DNA of 64,000 nucleotides from JAVBMJ01 sp031552535 (GCA_031552535.1 JAVBMJ010000036.1:1-64000); one strand, 5' to 3'; shown: positions 8,818 to 19,971, numbered from the stretch's first letter. Notes: generated from the letters alone by a model not told the origin. Numbers and translations: made by a program.

Positions 8818-10254
8818 ATGGCAAAGGGTATGTTCAAAACCAATACTTCGGGTTACCTGATGTTCGTAACCATGGTTGCGACGCTGGGGGGGCTGCTGTT
8901 CGGATACGACACTGCGGTAATTTCCGGCACTGTCGCATATCTCGACATAAATTTCATTGCGCCGCTTGGCCTGGAGGAGACCGCCGCCAGCTCGATGCTC
9001 GGGTTTCTGGTGTCGAGCGCACTGATAGGTTGCATCGCAGGAGGCATGATCGGAGGATTCATGGCCACGCGCCTGGGACGCAAACGCAGCCTGATCGTGG
9101 CAGCCGTCCTGTTCATATGGTCGGCCATAGGATCGGCCTATCCCGAGATGGGCTTCGGGAGCGGGGCTCCGCTGAGCGAGTTCATCCCCCATTTCGTGAT
9201 CTACCGCATCATAGGCGGCGTGGGCGTGGGTTTGGCTTCGATGCTCTCACCTATGTATATCGCAGAAATGTCGCCCGCCGAAAAGCGCGGACGGTTAGTA
9301 TCGTTCAACCAGTTCGCGATCATATTCGGGATGCTGGTGGTGTACTTCGTGAATTATTTCATTGCCAAAAGCGGTAACGAACAGTGGATCACCGAAATCG
9401 GATGGAGGATGATGTTCCTATCGGAGGTTATTCCCGCCACAATGCTGCTGATACTGGTGTTCTGTGTTCCTGAAAGCCCGCGCTGGCTGGTGATGAAAAA
9501 CCGCGAGGAAAAAGCGTCGTCGATACTGCGCAAGGTGCTCGGGACGGATGATGTTGCGGGCGAAGTGGCCAGCATACGCCACTCGCTCGAAGGAGTAGCC
9601 CGATCTCCGCTGTTCGCCTATGGAATAGGAATAATTATCATAGGTATCCTGTTGTCGGTATTCCAACAATTCGTCGGGATCAACGTCGTGCTTTACTACG
9701 CCCCCGAAATATTCCGCAACATGGGATACGGCACCAACGCGGCACTGGCACAAACCATTATTGTCGGAGTCATTAACCTGACATTCACCGTCGTGGCCAT
9801 CTTCACCGTGGATCGCTTCGGACGCAAGCCGCTGATGATAATAGGCAGCCTGGGCATGGCCGTGAGTATGGCTGTGCTGGGGCTTTCGTTTTTTATACAG
9901 AATGTCGGAGGCGTGACCCTGGCTGCCATGTTGTGTTACACAGCCTCGTTCGCAGTGAGTTGGGGGCCGGTTTGCTGGGTGTTGCTGTCGGAGATATTTC
10001 CCAACAAAATACGCGGGCAGGCAATGGCGATAGCCGTCGCAGCGCAATGGGGGGCGAATTATCTCGTGTCGTGGACATTCCCGATGATGGATAAATCGAC
10101 TGCGCTCAACGACCTGTTCCACCACGGTTTCGCTTACTGGATCTATGGGGTCATGGGAATACTCTCGGCACTGTTCATATGGAAATTCGTCCCGGAAACC
10201 AAAGGACTGACACTCGAACAGATGAACAACCTTTTCGGGCGCAGGGAATCCTGA
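8818..10254 (+). CDS. xylE: MFS sugar:proton symporter, probably for xylose
   Basis: The 478-residue protein has about twelve transmembrane segments and the sugar-porter signatures RLGRKRSL after TM2, GVGVGLASMLSPMYIAEMSP, PESPRWLV, DRFGRKP, and the C-terminal PETKGLTLEQMNNLF. These mark the XylE/GLUT-type family. It is coupled to xylA (ATG directly after the xylA stop), so xylose is the likely substrate. A long hairpin follows at 10298-10344. Confidence 0.92.
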   Translation: MAKGMFKTNTSGYLMFVTMVATLGGLLFGYDTAVISGTVAYLDINFIAPLGLEETAASSMLGFLVSSALIGCIAGGMIGGFMATRLGRKRSLIVAAVLFIWSAIGSAYPEMGFGSGAPLSEFIPHFVIYRIIGGVGVGLASMLSPMYIAEMSPAEKRGRLVSFNQFAIIFGMLVVYFVNYFIAKSGNEQWITEIGWRMMFLSEVIPATMLLILVFCVPESPRWLVMKNREEKASSILRKVLGTDDVAGEVASIRHSLEGVARSPLFAYGIGIIIIGILLSVFQQFVGINVVLYYAPEIFRNMGYGTNAALAQTIIVGVINLTFTVVAIFTVDRFGRKPLMIIGSLGMAVSMAVLGLSFFIQNVGGVTLAAMLCYTASFAVSWGPVCWVLLSEIFPNKIRGQAMAIAVAAQWGANYLVSWTFPMMDKSTALNDLFHHGFAYWIYGVMGILSALFIWKFVPETKGLTLEQMNNLFGRRES

Positions 10255-10297
10255 CAAAGAGATACCGCTCACGGGCCTTGACCCGACTGCCGGTAAA

Positions 10298-10344
10298 GAA
10301 TCCCGCGTTGATTATACGTCTGTTGTATAATCAACGCGGGATTC
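10298..10344. terminator. Bidirectional terminator-like hairpin between converging operons
   Basis: The 20-base arms (GAATCCCGCGTTGATTATAC and complement) are perfect, with a seven-base loop. It sits between the xylose operon and the converging hydrogenase operon. Confidence 0.75.
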
Positions 10345-10398
10345 CATTTCACATCATAAGATAGCAAGTCACTTGGGGGCTACGTTGTATCCCGCCGG

Positions 10399-10869
10399 TC
10401 ATTCATACATGGCCAGTATGTCCTTCAACTGACCGGGCTCGACACGCCCGTACACCTTATCGCCGATCATCATCACAGGAGCAAGGCCACAGGCTCCAAC
10501 GCAACGCAGGCAATCTATCGAAAAACGGCCGTCGGCAGTGACCTCCCCCACCCCGATACCCAACTGGCGCGAAAGCTCGTCGATGAGCGGCTCCGCTCCG
10601 CGGACATAGCACGCCGTGCCGCGGCATACCGATATCGGATGACTCCCGCGCGGAGTCATGGTAAAAAAGGTGTAAAACGTAACCACCCCGTAAACTTTGG
10701 CCGCCGGCAAACCGAGTCTCGACGCTATTTCGCGCTGCACCTCTTCGGGCAAATACCCAAGGTTGCCCTGCACGGCATGCAATACGTTGATAAGCTCATG
10801 GGGATCGTTGCCGAACGAGGAGCATATCCCCGATATGGTTTTTTTATGGCATTCCGAAAGCGGATTCAT
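10399..10869 (-). CDS. hydC: [FeFe] hydrogenase gamma subunit, NuoE-like (HydC)
   Basis: The 156-residue protein belongs to the thioredoxin-fold [2Fe-2S] NuoE/HndA family. The four cluster ligands are visible as CRGTACYVRGA and CLRCVGACGLAPVMM. It passes electrons between the flavin subunit and the catalytic subunit of a NAD-linked hydrogenase. It is the last gene of the minus-strand run beta-alpha-gamma, 20 bases after the catalytic subunit. Confidence 0.92.
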   Translation of the reverse strand: MNPLSECHKKTISGICSSFGNDPHELINVLHAVQGNLGYLPEEVQREIASRLGLPAAKVYGVVTFYTFFTMTPRGSHPISVCRGTACYVRGAEPLIDELSRQLGIGVGEVTADGRFSIDCLRCVGACGLAPVMMIGDKVYGRVEPGQLKDILAMYE

Positions 10870-10889
10870 CTTTCATTAATTTGAGGTGG

Positions 10890-12662
10890 TTAATTCCCGT
10901 GCTTCTTCTCGAAATAATGCGTGTGCAACAACTTATGCGCCAGGGGACTCATAGGCTTACCCAGGAAGTCCTCATATAGCCGCAACACGTAAGGATTTTC
11001 ATGCGATTTACGCAAAGGTTTCGACGCATCCTCACGATAGATGGCCCTTTGGCGCGCCCGGATTATATCCGAACGGCCGTGGTGTAACGGTTGCCCGCCG
11101 CCGCCGATACATCCTCCCGGACAGGCCATGATCTCTATCGCATGGAAGTTATACATCCCTTTGCGGATACCGTCCAATAGTTTGCGCGCATTACCCAAGC
11201 CGTGTGCAATGCCTATATTGATCGGCGTACCCGCAAAATCTATGCTGGCGGCACGAATACCGTCCAATCCGCGCAACTCCTCGAAATCGAGCCGTTCCAG
11301 CGTCTTTTCCGTAAACAATTCGTAGGCCGTACGCACCGCAGCCTCTATAACGCCTCCCGTGGATCCGAATATCACAGCCGCCCCGGTCGATTCGCCCATC
11401 GGGTTGTCGAAATTTTCGTCCGGCAACGAGCCGAAGTCTATATTTGCCATGCGTATCAGGGCCGCCAGTTCGCGCGTGGAAATCGAGAAATCGACATCCG
11501 GATTGCCGTTGGTCTTGAATTCGTCGCGTTGGCATTCGTATTTCTTTGCAAGGCAGGGCATCACCGACACTACGACCATATCTCCGCGACCTATACCCAT
11601 ATTATCCGCCAGATAGGTCTTGGCTATCGACCCGAACATCTGTTGGGGCGAACGCGCCGACGAAGGCACGTCGAGCATATCCGGATAATTCGTTTCAAAG
11701 AAGTTAACCCATGCCGGGCAGCACGACGTCAATATCGGCAGTTTCACGTTCCTGTCGCCACGGAGATAACGCCCGACACGGTCGAGCAACTCCGTCCCCT
11801 CCTCCATTATCGTAAGGTCGGCGGCAAAATCGGTGTCGAACACAAAGTCGAAACCCAAACGGCGCAGGGCAGAAACCATCTTACCGGTAACCAGCGTGCC
11901 AGGCTGCATGCCGAATTCCTCGCCCAAAGCGGCACGGACCGCAGGAGCAGTCTGGATGACCACCGTCTTCGACGGATCGGCCAGGGCGCGTATCACACGC
12001 GAAGTGTTGTCGACCTCGGTCAGAGCCCCGGTAGGACAAACCGACACGCACTGCCCGCAAAACGTACAAGGCGAATCGACCAGGTCCTGTTCGAACGCCG
12101 GAGCCACAACAGCCATAAACCCACGGTTGACGGCGCTCAGCGCCCCCACCGTCTGGACATCGTTGCAAACAGTCTCGCACCGGCGGCACATAACGCATTT
12201 ATCCATATCCCGTATCAGCGACGGCGACTGGTCCCTGCGGTAAGTGGAGATTTCTGCATCCTCGACACCATGCACCTCGCGTATGCCGAAGCGCACCGCC
12301 AAATCCTGCAACTCGCACTTCCCGGACTTGGGGCACACCAGACAATCCTTGGGATGATCCGACAGCAGAAGTTCAAGCACCGTTTTGCGGGCATTGATAA
12401 CCCGGGGTGAATTGGTGCGGACACTCATTCCCGCCACGCATGCAGTAGAACAGGCCGGCGCAAGGTTGCGCCTGCCGGCGACCTCCACAACACATATGCG
12501 GCAACCGCCCGGACGGTTCTCGATGCCCATATGCTCCAGATTCATATAACAAAGCGTAGGTATATTTATACCGATCTTGCGGGCCGCCTGCAACAGCGTA
12601 GTGCCTTGAGAGACCTCTACCGTGGTATTGTCAATATTGAGTTTTATCTTTTTCATCTGCAC
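10890..12662 (-). CDS. hydA: [FeFe] hydrogenase catalytic alpha subunit (HydA, group A3-like)
   Basis: The 590-residue subunit has an N-terminal [2Fe-2S] ferredoxin-like domain (residues 1-80), a His/Cys cluster segment (DHPKDCLVCPKSGKCELQ), two [4Fe-4S] clusters (CVMCRRCETVC and CTFCGQCVSVCP) and the H-cluster domain. The three H-cluster motifs are canonical: L1 TSCCPAW from residue 312, L2 MPCLAKKYECQRDE and L3 EIMACPGGCIGGGGQP. A C-terminal small-subunit-like tail is fused. With the NuoF- and NuoE-like neighbours it forms the trimeric enzyme that can use NADH and ferredoxin together. The maturases hydE, hydF and hydG are not in this window. An ATG two codons further in is an alternative start. 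Confidence 0.95.
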   Translation of the reverse strand: MQMKKIKLNIDNTTVEVSQGTTLLQAARKIGINIPTLCYMNLEHMGIENRPGGCRICVVEVAGRRNLAPACSTACVAGMSVRTNSPRVINARKTVLELLLSDHPKDCLVCPKSGKCELQDLAVRFGIREVHGVEDAEISTYRRDQSPSLIRDMDKCVMCRRCETVCNDVQTVGALSAVNRGFMAVVAPAFEQDLVDSPCTFCGQCVSVCPTGALTEVDNTSRVIRALADPSKTVVIQTAPAVRAALGEEFGMQPGTLVTGKMVSALRRLGFDFVFDTDFAADLTIMEEGTELLDRVGRYLRGDRNVKLPILTSCCPAWVNFFETNYPDMLDVPSSARSPQQMFGSIAKTYLADNMGIGRGDMVVVSVMPCLAKKYECQRDEFKTNGNPDVDFSISTRELAALIRMANIDFGSLPDENFDNPMGESTGAAVIFGSTGGVIEAAVRTAYELFTEKTLERLDFEELRGLDGIRAASIDFAGTPINIGIAHGLGNARKLLDGIRKGMYNFHAIEIMACPGGCIGGGGQPLHHGRSDIIRARQRAIYREDASKPLRKSHENPYVLRLYEDFLGKPMSPLAHKLLHTHYFEKKHGN

Positions 12663-12669
12663 CCGGCGG

Positions 12670-14490
12670 TTAATGTATTTTTACAGCGTCGAACTTACAC
12701 CTCTCACGGCATATCCCGCAGTGGATGCACTCCTCCTGGTCGATCCAGTTGGGGACCTTGCGGCCACCGTGTATAGCCCTCGTGGGGCAAGCCACGGCAC
12801 ATGCACCGCAACCGACACACAACTCCGTTATTATAGTATAGTACCTCAGGGCCTTGCAGGTCCCGGCCGGACATTTACGAAGCACGATATGGGCGAGGTA
12901 TTCATCATAGAAGTGTTCCAGGGTCGACAAAACAGGATTCGGTGACGTCTGCCCCAAACCGCACAGCGCGGTGTCCTTGATGACATGGCCCAGATTTTTG
13001 AGATACTCCAGATCCTCCTCCGAGCCCTTACCCCCGCAAATTTTTTCCAGCAACTCGTGTAGGCGCTTATTACCCACACGGCACGGCGCGCATTTACCGC
13101 ACGACTCCTCGACCGTGAACTCAAGGTAGAATTTGGCGACCGACACCATGCAATCGTCCTCGTCCATAACGATCATGCCACCCGACCCCATCATGGAGCC
13201 GGCAGCGATAAGGTTGTCGAAATCTATCGGCGTGTCTAAATGAGCCTCGGTCAGGCATCCTCCCGACGGGCCGCCGGTCTGGACCGCCTTGAACCTCTTC
13301 CCGTCACGTATGCCCCCGCCGATATCGTAAATAACCTCGCGCAACGTAATACCCATCGGCACCTCTATAAGACCGACGTTGTTTACCTTGCCCGCCAAGG
13401 CAAAAACTTTGGTACCTTTAGATTTTTCAGTTCCTATGGATGCAAACCAATCGGCCCCGTTACGGAAAATAGCCGGGACATTGGCCAGGGTCTCGACATT
13501 ATTGACATTGGTAGGCTTTCTCATGTACCCCGACTCGGCGGGGAACGGCGGCTTGACCGTAGGCTCACCTCTCAATCCTTCCATCGAATGTATCAAAGCC
13601 GTCTCTTCACCGCAAACGAAAGCCCCCGCCCCGTAACGCAGCTCTATATCGAATCCGAAACCGGAATTCATAATATTACCGCCCAGCAAGCCATAATCAC
13701 GCGCCTGAGCAATAGCCGCTTGCAGCCGTTTGATAGCCAATGGATACTCGGCCCGGATATAAACCAGTCCCCGCGATGCGCCTATGCAATAGCCACATAT
13801 AGCCATAGCCTCGATAATCGAATGGGGATCGCCCTCCAGGATCGAACGGTCCATGAAAGCACCGGGGTCGCCTTCGTCGGCATTGCAAACCACATATTTA
13901 CGGTCGGCTTTATTCCCCGCGGCGATCTCCCACTTCAATCCTGTGGGAAATCCGCCACCACCCCGGCCCCGTAATCCCGACCGTTTGATCTCTTCCACGG
14001 CCTGCCGGGCGCTCATGGTCGTAAGCACCTTTCCCAGAGCCGAATAGCCATCTTCGGCAAAATAAGCCCCGATATCTTCGGGGTCGATCCTGCCGCAATT
14101 ACGCAACGCTATACGTATAGGGGAGTTGGCCGAAACGACACCTTCGGGTATATCGCCGCCATTGATATATTCGACGATACGGACCGCTTTCCTTATGTCG
14201 ACATGGCCGAACACAACCGGTTCCGCTCCGGGAATGGATACCTCTACCGTGGGCTCGGAGTAACAGTAACCCATGCATCCGGTTTGTGTAACCAGTACGG
14301 GAACTACGCTACCGGATGTTTTTTCGCAGATGGCCTCCATGACCGCACCGGCACCGGCCGCTATGCTGCACGTAGCCATTGCTACCCGTATCCTTACCGG
14401 AGACAGGGATTGACCATCGGAGCCGGAAACAACCGGCTGCATTTGCCTGCTTATTGCCGACAAGTGTTTTGGGGAAGTAATTTTTGCCAT
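12670..14490 (-). CDS. hydB: [FeFe] hydrogenase beta subunit, NuoF-like flavoprotein (HydB)
   Basis: The 606-residue protein has an N-terminal thioredoxin-like [2Fe-2S] domain (about residues 25-120), the NuoF FMN/NADH core (GLRGRGGGGFPTGLKWE, GAGAYICGEETALI-like GAGAFVCGEETALI), the [4Fe-4S] ligands in ESCGKCAPCRVG, and a C-terminal two-cluster ferredoxin domain (CVGCGACAVACP and CIHCGICRERC). This architecture is that of the bifurcating hydrogenase flavin subunit. It leads the operon and is seven bases from hydA. Confidence 0.94.
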   Translation of the reverse strand: MAKITSPKHLSAISRQMQPVVSGSDGQSLSPVRIRVAMATCSIAAGAGAVMEAICEKTSGSVVPVLVTQTGCMGYCYSEPTVEVSIPGAEPVVFGHVDIRKAVRIVEYINGGDIPEGVVSANSPIRIALRNCGRIDPEDIGAYFAEDGYSALGKVLTTMSARQAVEEIKRSGLRGRGGGGFPTGLKWEIAAGNKADRKYVVCNADEGDPGAFMDRSILEGDPHSIIEAMAICGYCIGASRGLVYIRAEYPLAIKRLQAAIAQARDYGLLGGNIMNSGFGFDIELRYGAGAFVCGEETALIHSMEGLRGEPTVKPPFPAESGYMRKPTNVNNVETLANVPAIFRNGADWFASIGTEKSKGTKVFALAGKVNNVGLIEVPMGITLREVIYDIGGGIRDGKRFKAVQTGGPSGGCLTEAHLDTPIDFDNLIAAGSMMGSGGMIVMDEDDCMVSVAKFYLEFTVEESCGKCAPCRVGNKRLHELLEKICGGKGSEEDLEYLKNLGHVIKDTALCGLGQTSPNPVLSTLEHFYDEYLAHIVLRKCPAGTCKALRYYTIITELCVGCGACAVACPTRAIHGGRKVPNWIDQEECIHCGICRERCKFDAVKIH

Positions 14491-14528
14491 CTATTCTGCG
14501 GAAAGTCGTTAACAGCACTCTATTTGTA

Positions 14529-14546
14529 CAAAATTATACAAATATA
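14529..14546 (-). promoter_or_regulatory. Putative promoter of the hydBAC operon
   Basis: On the minus strand TATATTTG (14546-14539) and TAATTTTG (14536-14529) both fit the Bacteroidetes -7 form. TTG at about 14571-14569 could serve as -33 for the first. The ATG is at 14490. Confidence 0.45.
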
Positions 14547-14989
14547 GTGAAATATGCTAAGAGTCTATCAAGTTTTCCTATGGAAACAGATTTAAGGGCT
14601 CAGTCTGAATTTCGGGTGGAGCGGTAAAAAGGCTTACCACCAGGTCACAAAAATGATGAAATCATATAAAAAACCTCCTTCAAAAGTCGTTTTACGACTT
14701 TTGAAGGAGGTTCGACATAACCCGCGCAAATTATAACCGGCCCGGCAATAAAGACCCTGCGCCTAATTCAGATAACGGCAAAACGTCATCCTCTAACATA
14801 TTGACGACACCCGCTCCGGCAACACCCTGACATATCGGCGGCAATCAGCCGCAACACACCCATCATGCCAGCCACAGCAAAAGGCTCCCCTTTGCCACAA
14901 AAAATAAGTATAGCGGCCTGCATAAGATAAAGCGGACGGTCCTAAGAGCCTGGCACACCATGATGCGCAACGGCACCCGTTTAACAAAG
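14547..14989. other. Gene-free stretch after infC
   Basis: No gene is seen. In particular I find no L35 or L20 ribosomal protein gene, which usually follows infC. The region holds a family-type hairpin remnant (GAGTCTATCAAGTTTTCCTATGG near 14561) and the infC terminator at 14672-14712. Confidence 0.6.
14672..14712 (-). terminator. Rho-independent terminator of infC
   Basis: Perfect 19-base arms (AACCTCCTTCAAAAGTCGT and complement) around a three-base loop. On the minus strand the stem is followed by a run of six T. This is a classical terminator for the thrS-infC direction. Confidence 0.85.
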
Positions 14990-15562
14990 CTATTTTTTAA
15001 CCTTCGGCGCGATGATCATATTCATCTTCTTACCTTCGAGGCGAGGCATGGATTCCACCTTACCCAACTCCTCGAGGTCTGTCGCAAAACGGAGCAAAAG
15101 AATCTCCCCCTGTTCCTTGAACACTATCGACCGGCCACGGAAAAAGACATAAGCCTTCACTTTGGACCCTTCCTTAAGAAAGTTCTCGGCATGCTTCAAC
15201 TTGAAGTTGTAGTCGTGGTCATCGGTTTGCGGGCCGAAACGAATCTCCTTGACCACCACCTTCACAGCTTTAGCCTTGATCTCTTTGGCTTTCTTTTTCT
15301 GTTGATATAGAAACTTCTGATAGTCGCCTATGCGGCATACCGGCGGATCGGCTTTCGGAGATATCTCGATCAGATCTAACTCCTGCTCTTCTGCCATCCT
15401 TAGGGCGTCACGGATAGGAAGCACCAACGATGCTTCGATGCCTTCGCCTACGAGACGCACCTGCAGTGCAGTGATCTCGCGGTTCGTGCGATGCGGATTC
15501 TCCTTAACCGGCGGGCGGCGCCCACCAGGAGTCCTGGGCGGAAATGGCTTTGTCGTGTTTAT
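14990..15562 (-). CDS. infC: Translation initiation factor IF-3, probable AUA start
   Basis: IF-3 binds the 30S subunit and checks start codons. The body ([57 protein letters not shown]) is unmistakable and ends in a lysine-rich tail. The conserved N-terminal region lies upstream of the first GTG (15460) and no ATG is available there. The frame stays open to an ATA codon at 15562-15560, seven bases after a strong GGAGGA Shine-Dalgarno, giving 190 residues. A rare start codon is known for E. coli infC (AUU), where it allows autoregulation. AUA here is an inference from spacing and frame. It follows thrS by 145 bases. Confidence 0.88.
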   Translation of the reverse strand: MNTTKPFPPRTPGGRRPPVKENPHRTNREITALQVRLVGEGIEASLVLPIRDALRMAEEQELDLIEISPKADPPVCRIGDYQKFLYQQKKKAKEIKAKAVKVVVKEIRFGPQTDDHDYNFKLKHAENFLKEGSKVKAYVFFRGRSIVFKEQGEILLLRFATDLEELGKVESMPRLEGKKMNMIIAPKVKK

Positions 15563-15707
15563 AGTTTTGTCCTCCTTATAAATTGGTTAAACTGGTATTC
15601 CCCTTATATTATAACATTCTATTCAAAATATACCATCCTTACTCAGGACGCTATCATTAATAACAGCATCACGGAGCCGGGTAGCATTGGCAAGCATAAA
15701 TCATGCC

Positions 15708-17666
<1,959 letters not shown>

Positions 17667-17770
17667 TTATAAAGTTTGTCTTGTTTTTCAAATAAAATGA
17701 CTGCCATACCCACAGCTATCCCATCCGCCCGGCCCAACACCGTAGATTCCCGGGACCAGCCCCCGGGAGA

Positions 17771-18862
17771 TTAATCTTCCGGCGCCTGAGGCAAATCGCT
17801 CACCGACACATCGGCCCCACGATCACGTTCATAACGGCGCAGCGGATTTTTCGACATCTCCCTGTATATGGCCCTGTTGCGGAATATGTCGATGGCGGCA
17901 TACACAGCCGAACGCATCGACGACTCGTCGGCAACGCCCTTTCCTGCGATATCGAAGGCCACCCCGTGGTCGGGACTCGTGCGAACCACCGGCAACCCGG
18001 CAGTGAAGTTGACGCCCCATGGCGACAGTGCCTTGAAAGGCGCCAACCCCTGGTCGTGGTACATAGCCAGAACCGCATCGTAACGCCCGTAGCCGCCAGA
18101 AGCGAACAATCCGTCGGCGGCAAACGGTCCGAATGCGAGTATTTTTTGGGCATATGCCTCCTCTATCGCAGGTTTTATGACCTCCTGCTCTTCCGCCCCC
18201 AACAAACCGCCATCGCCGGCATGGGGATTCAACGCCAGCACCGCTATCCGGGGCTCGACGATACCGAAGTCTTCGATCAACGAACGGCGCAGGCGTTGCA
18301 GGCAACCGACGATCTTTTTGCGAGTTATATTATCGCTGACCTGAGCTACGGGCAGGTGTATCGTCACCAGTCCCACCTTCATCAGGTCGCTGCAAAGCAT
18401 CATTATCGGCTGACCGCCGAATTCAGCTGCGAAATACTCGGTGTGCCCGGTATAGTTAAAGTCATCACCCTGCACATTTTCCTTACTTACCGGCGCCGTG
18501 ACAATGGCGTCGATGTAACCCCCTTTGACATCGGCAACAGCAGCCTGAAGAGCCTTAACTGCACATCTGCCAGCTTCATAAGACATTACCCCCGGTTCGG
18601 GCCTGGCTTCGTCGCCCATAACGTTTATAAGATTCACCCGCTTGGGCCGCACCTCGCGCGCATTTCCGATCTGCGCCCAGGCAAATCCTTCACATCCCTC
18701 CAGTGTATTCTTATAATAGGTCAGCGCTTTGGCCGAACCATAGACCACTGGAGTGAACAGTTCACATATCCTGTTGTCGGACAACATCTTCACCACCACC
18801 TCTGGCCCTACGCCGTTGATGTCTCCGAGGGTTATTCCTATTTTTATCTTTTGGTCGCTCAT
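17771..18862 (-). CDS. pdxA: 4-hydroxythreonine-4-phosphate dehydrogenase
   Basis: The 363-residue protein acts in pyridoxal 5'-phosphate synthesis by the deoxyxylulose phosphate-dependent route. Family motifs are visible: GDINGVGPEVV, TAPVSKE, NYTGHTEYFA, LNPHAGDGGLLG, DAVLAMYHDQGLAPFK and RTSPDHGVAFDIAGK. These include the metal-binding histidines. A 160-base MITE-like repeat lies just upstream of the start codon, so the promoter may be within or beyond it. Confidence 0.95.
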   Translation of the reverse strand: MSDQKIKIGITLGDINGVGPEVVVKMLSDNRICELFTPVVYGSAKALTYYKNTLEGCEGFAWAQIGNAREVRPKRVNLINVMGDEARPEPGVMSYEAGRCAVKALQAAVADVKGGYIDAIVTAPVSKENVQGDDFNYTGHTEYFAAEFGGQPIMMLCSDLMKVGLVTIHLPVAQVSDNITRKKIVGCLQRLRRSLIEDFGIVEPRIAVLALNPHAGDGGLLGAEEQEVIKPAIEEAYAQKILAFGPFAADGLFASGGYGRYDAVLAMYHDQGLAPFKALSPWGVNFTAGLPVVRTSPDHGVAFDIAGKGVADESSMRSAVYAAIDIFRNRAIYREMSKNPLRRYERDRGADVSVSDLPQAPED

Positions 18863-18879
18863 TTGTCAGCAGTGAGTAA

Positions 18880-19039
18880 AGAGTCTGTTTAAAATATTTC
18901 TTTCGTTCTTTTCCACCTCTTTCCGGTATTCTTTTCCGCCGCTACTTGCCACATATTACCGATATGCAGCAGCGTACCGGCGAAAAACACTACCGGAAAC
19001 ACATGTAAAATAATCTCGGCAATATTTTAAACAAACTCT
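18880..19039. mobile_element. MITE-like element, 160 bases
   Basis: Terminal inverted repeats AGAGTCTGTTTAAAATATT (left) and AGAGTTTGTTTAAAATATT (right, read inward) match at 18 of 19 bases. Read on the minus strand, the interior shares GAGATTATTTT near one end and GAGGTGGAAAAGAAC near the other with the element at 46228-46385. No coding capacity. It lies between pdxA and the rRNA methyltransferase gene. Confidence 0.7.
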
Positions 19040-19075
19040 AAAAACATACAAAGATAATAATTTTCCCCGATTTTA

Positions 19076-19819
19076 TTACAATGATGCTTTCCTGCGGAAT
19101 TCGCTGCATACGATAGCCGTAGCCACAGCCACGTTAAGCGATTCGGCCGATGGCTCTCCTGCCGGATAAGGTGGTATATAAAGGCGATGTGTCACCAGCC
19201 TTTCCACATCCGGCGAGACCCCCTTTCCTTCGCTGCCCATAACGACAATTCCCGAAGCAGAAAGCGGTGAACCATATATATTTTCGCCATCAAGGAACGT
19301 GCCGTAGACCGGCGCCACGACCGAAGACAGCACCTCTGCAAGGTCGATATAATGCACTCCGACACGAGTTATGGCCCCCATGGTGGCCTGCACGACCTTG
19401 GGATTGAAACAGTCGGCAGTGGTCGGGGAGCAAATCACATTACGTATGCCGAACCAGTCGGCGATCCGTATTATGGTTCCCAGATTCCCCGGGTCCTGTA
19501 CCCCGTCGAGTGCCAGCACCAGGTCCCTGTTCGCCAGTGAAACATCAAAGCCGTGCATCCGCGGCAGCCTGACCAGGGCCAGCACCCCTGACGGTGTCTT
19601 AAGATGGCTGATCCGTTCCATCTCCTTCGTCGTGACCGCCTGGCTGCCGGCAAAGTGTTCCACGTTGGCGTCGGTGCAAAATATGCGGTCGATATCCAAA
19701 TCCGATCCGGTTATATCCTCTACGAGTTTTGCGCCTTCGGCAACGAAAAGGCGGTGCTCCTCGCGTGCTTTTTTGTCGGAAAGGGAACGGATAAGCAAAA
19801 TTTCGGACTTGGTTATCAT
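19076..19819 (-). CDS. TrmH/SpoU-family RNA 2'-O-methyltransferase
   Basis: From the ATG at 19819 the protein is 247 residues. It has an N-terminal substrate-binding segment (SLSDKKAREEHRLFVAEG) and a SPOUT methyltransferase domain with the three SpoU motifs: DGVQDPGNLGTIIRIADWFG, VVMGSEGKGVS and IPPYPAGEPSAESLNVAVA, forming the knotted AdoMet site. A longer in-frame start at 19939 would run into the divergent carA promoter and is rejected. rRNA 2'-O-methylation is likely; the target is unknown. Confidence 0.92.
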   Translation of the reverse strand: MITKSEILLIRSLSDKKAREEHRLFVAEGAKLVEDITGSDLDIDRIFCTDANVEHFAGSQAVTTKEMERISHLKTPSGVLALVRLPRMHGFDVSLANRDLVLALDGVQDPGNLGTIIRIADWFGIRNVICSPTTADCFNPKVVQATMGAITRVGVHYIDLAEVLSSVVAPVYGTFLDGENIYGSPLSASGIVVMGSEGKGVSPDVERLVTHRLYIPPYPAGEPSAESLNVAVATAIVCSEFRRKASL

Positions 19820-19841
19820 CGGATTTAACGTTTTATTTCGG

Positions 19842-19849
19842 CAAATATA
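19842..19849 (-). promoter_or_regulatory. Putative -7 box of the TrmH-family gene
   Basis: TATATTTG on the minus strand, 23 bases before the ATG at 19819. It forms a divergent pair with the carA box at 19893-19900. Confidence 0.5.
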
Positions 19850-19892
19850 GGTAATTGCCGGGTGATTGTGTTGCGAGACCGGGAAAAATTCA

Positions 19893-19900
19893 TACCTTTG
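19893..19900 (+). promoter_or_regulatory. Putative -7 box of the carAB operon
   Basis: TACCTTTG fits the consensus exactly. TTG at 19871-19873 lies 19 bases upstream as a possible -33. The carA ATG follows about 70 bases later. Confidence 0.6.
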
Positions 19901-19971
19901 CGGCTCAGAAACTATTCTGAGAAGAGACGGTTTCAGCAAGTGTATATTATTCGTAACTTACTGATAAACTG

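Noticed and set aside
7521..8843. A 440-codon open frame antisense to xylose isomerase
   Set aside because: It is a codon-bias shadow of xylA, which has perfect catalytic motifs.
14793..14987. Possible small gene (L35 position) after infC
   Set aside because: The translation is cysteine/arginine-rich and does not resemble L35 or any known protein.
14990..15460. infC starting at the GTG at 15460
   Set aside because: This start would cut off the conserved [12 protein letters not shown] region, which is encoded in frame just upstream behind a good Shine-Dalgarno.
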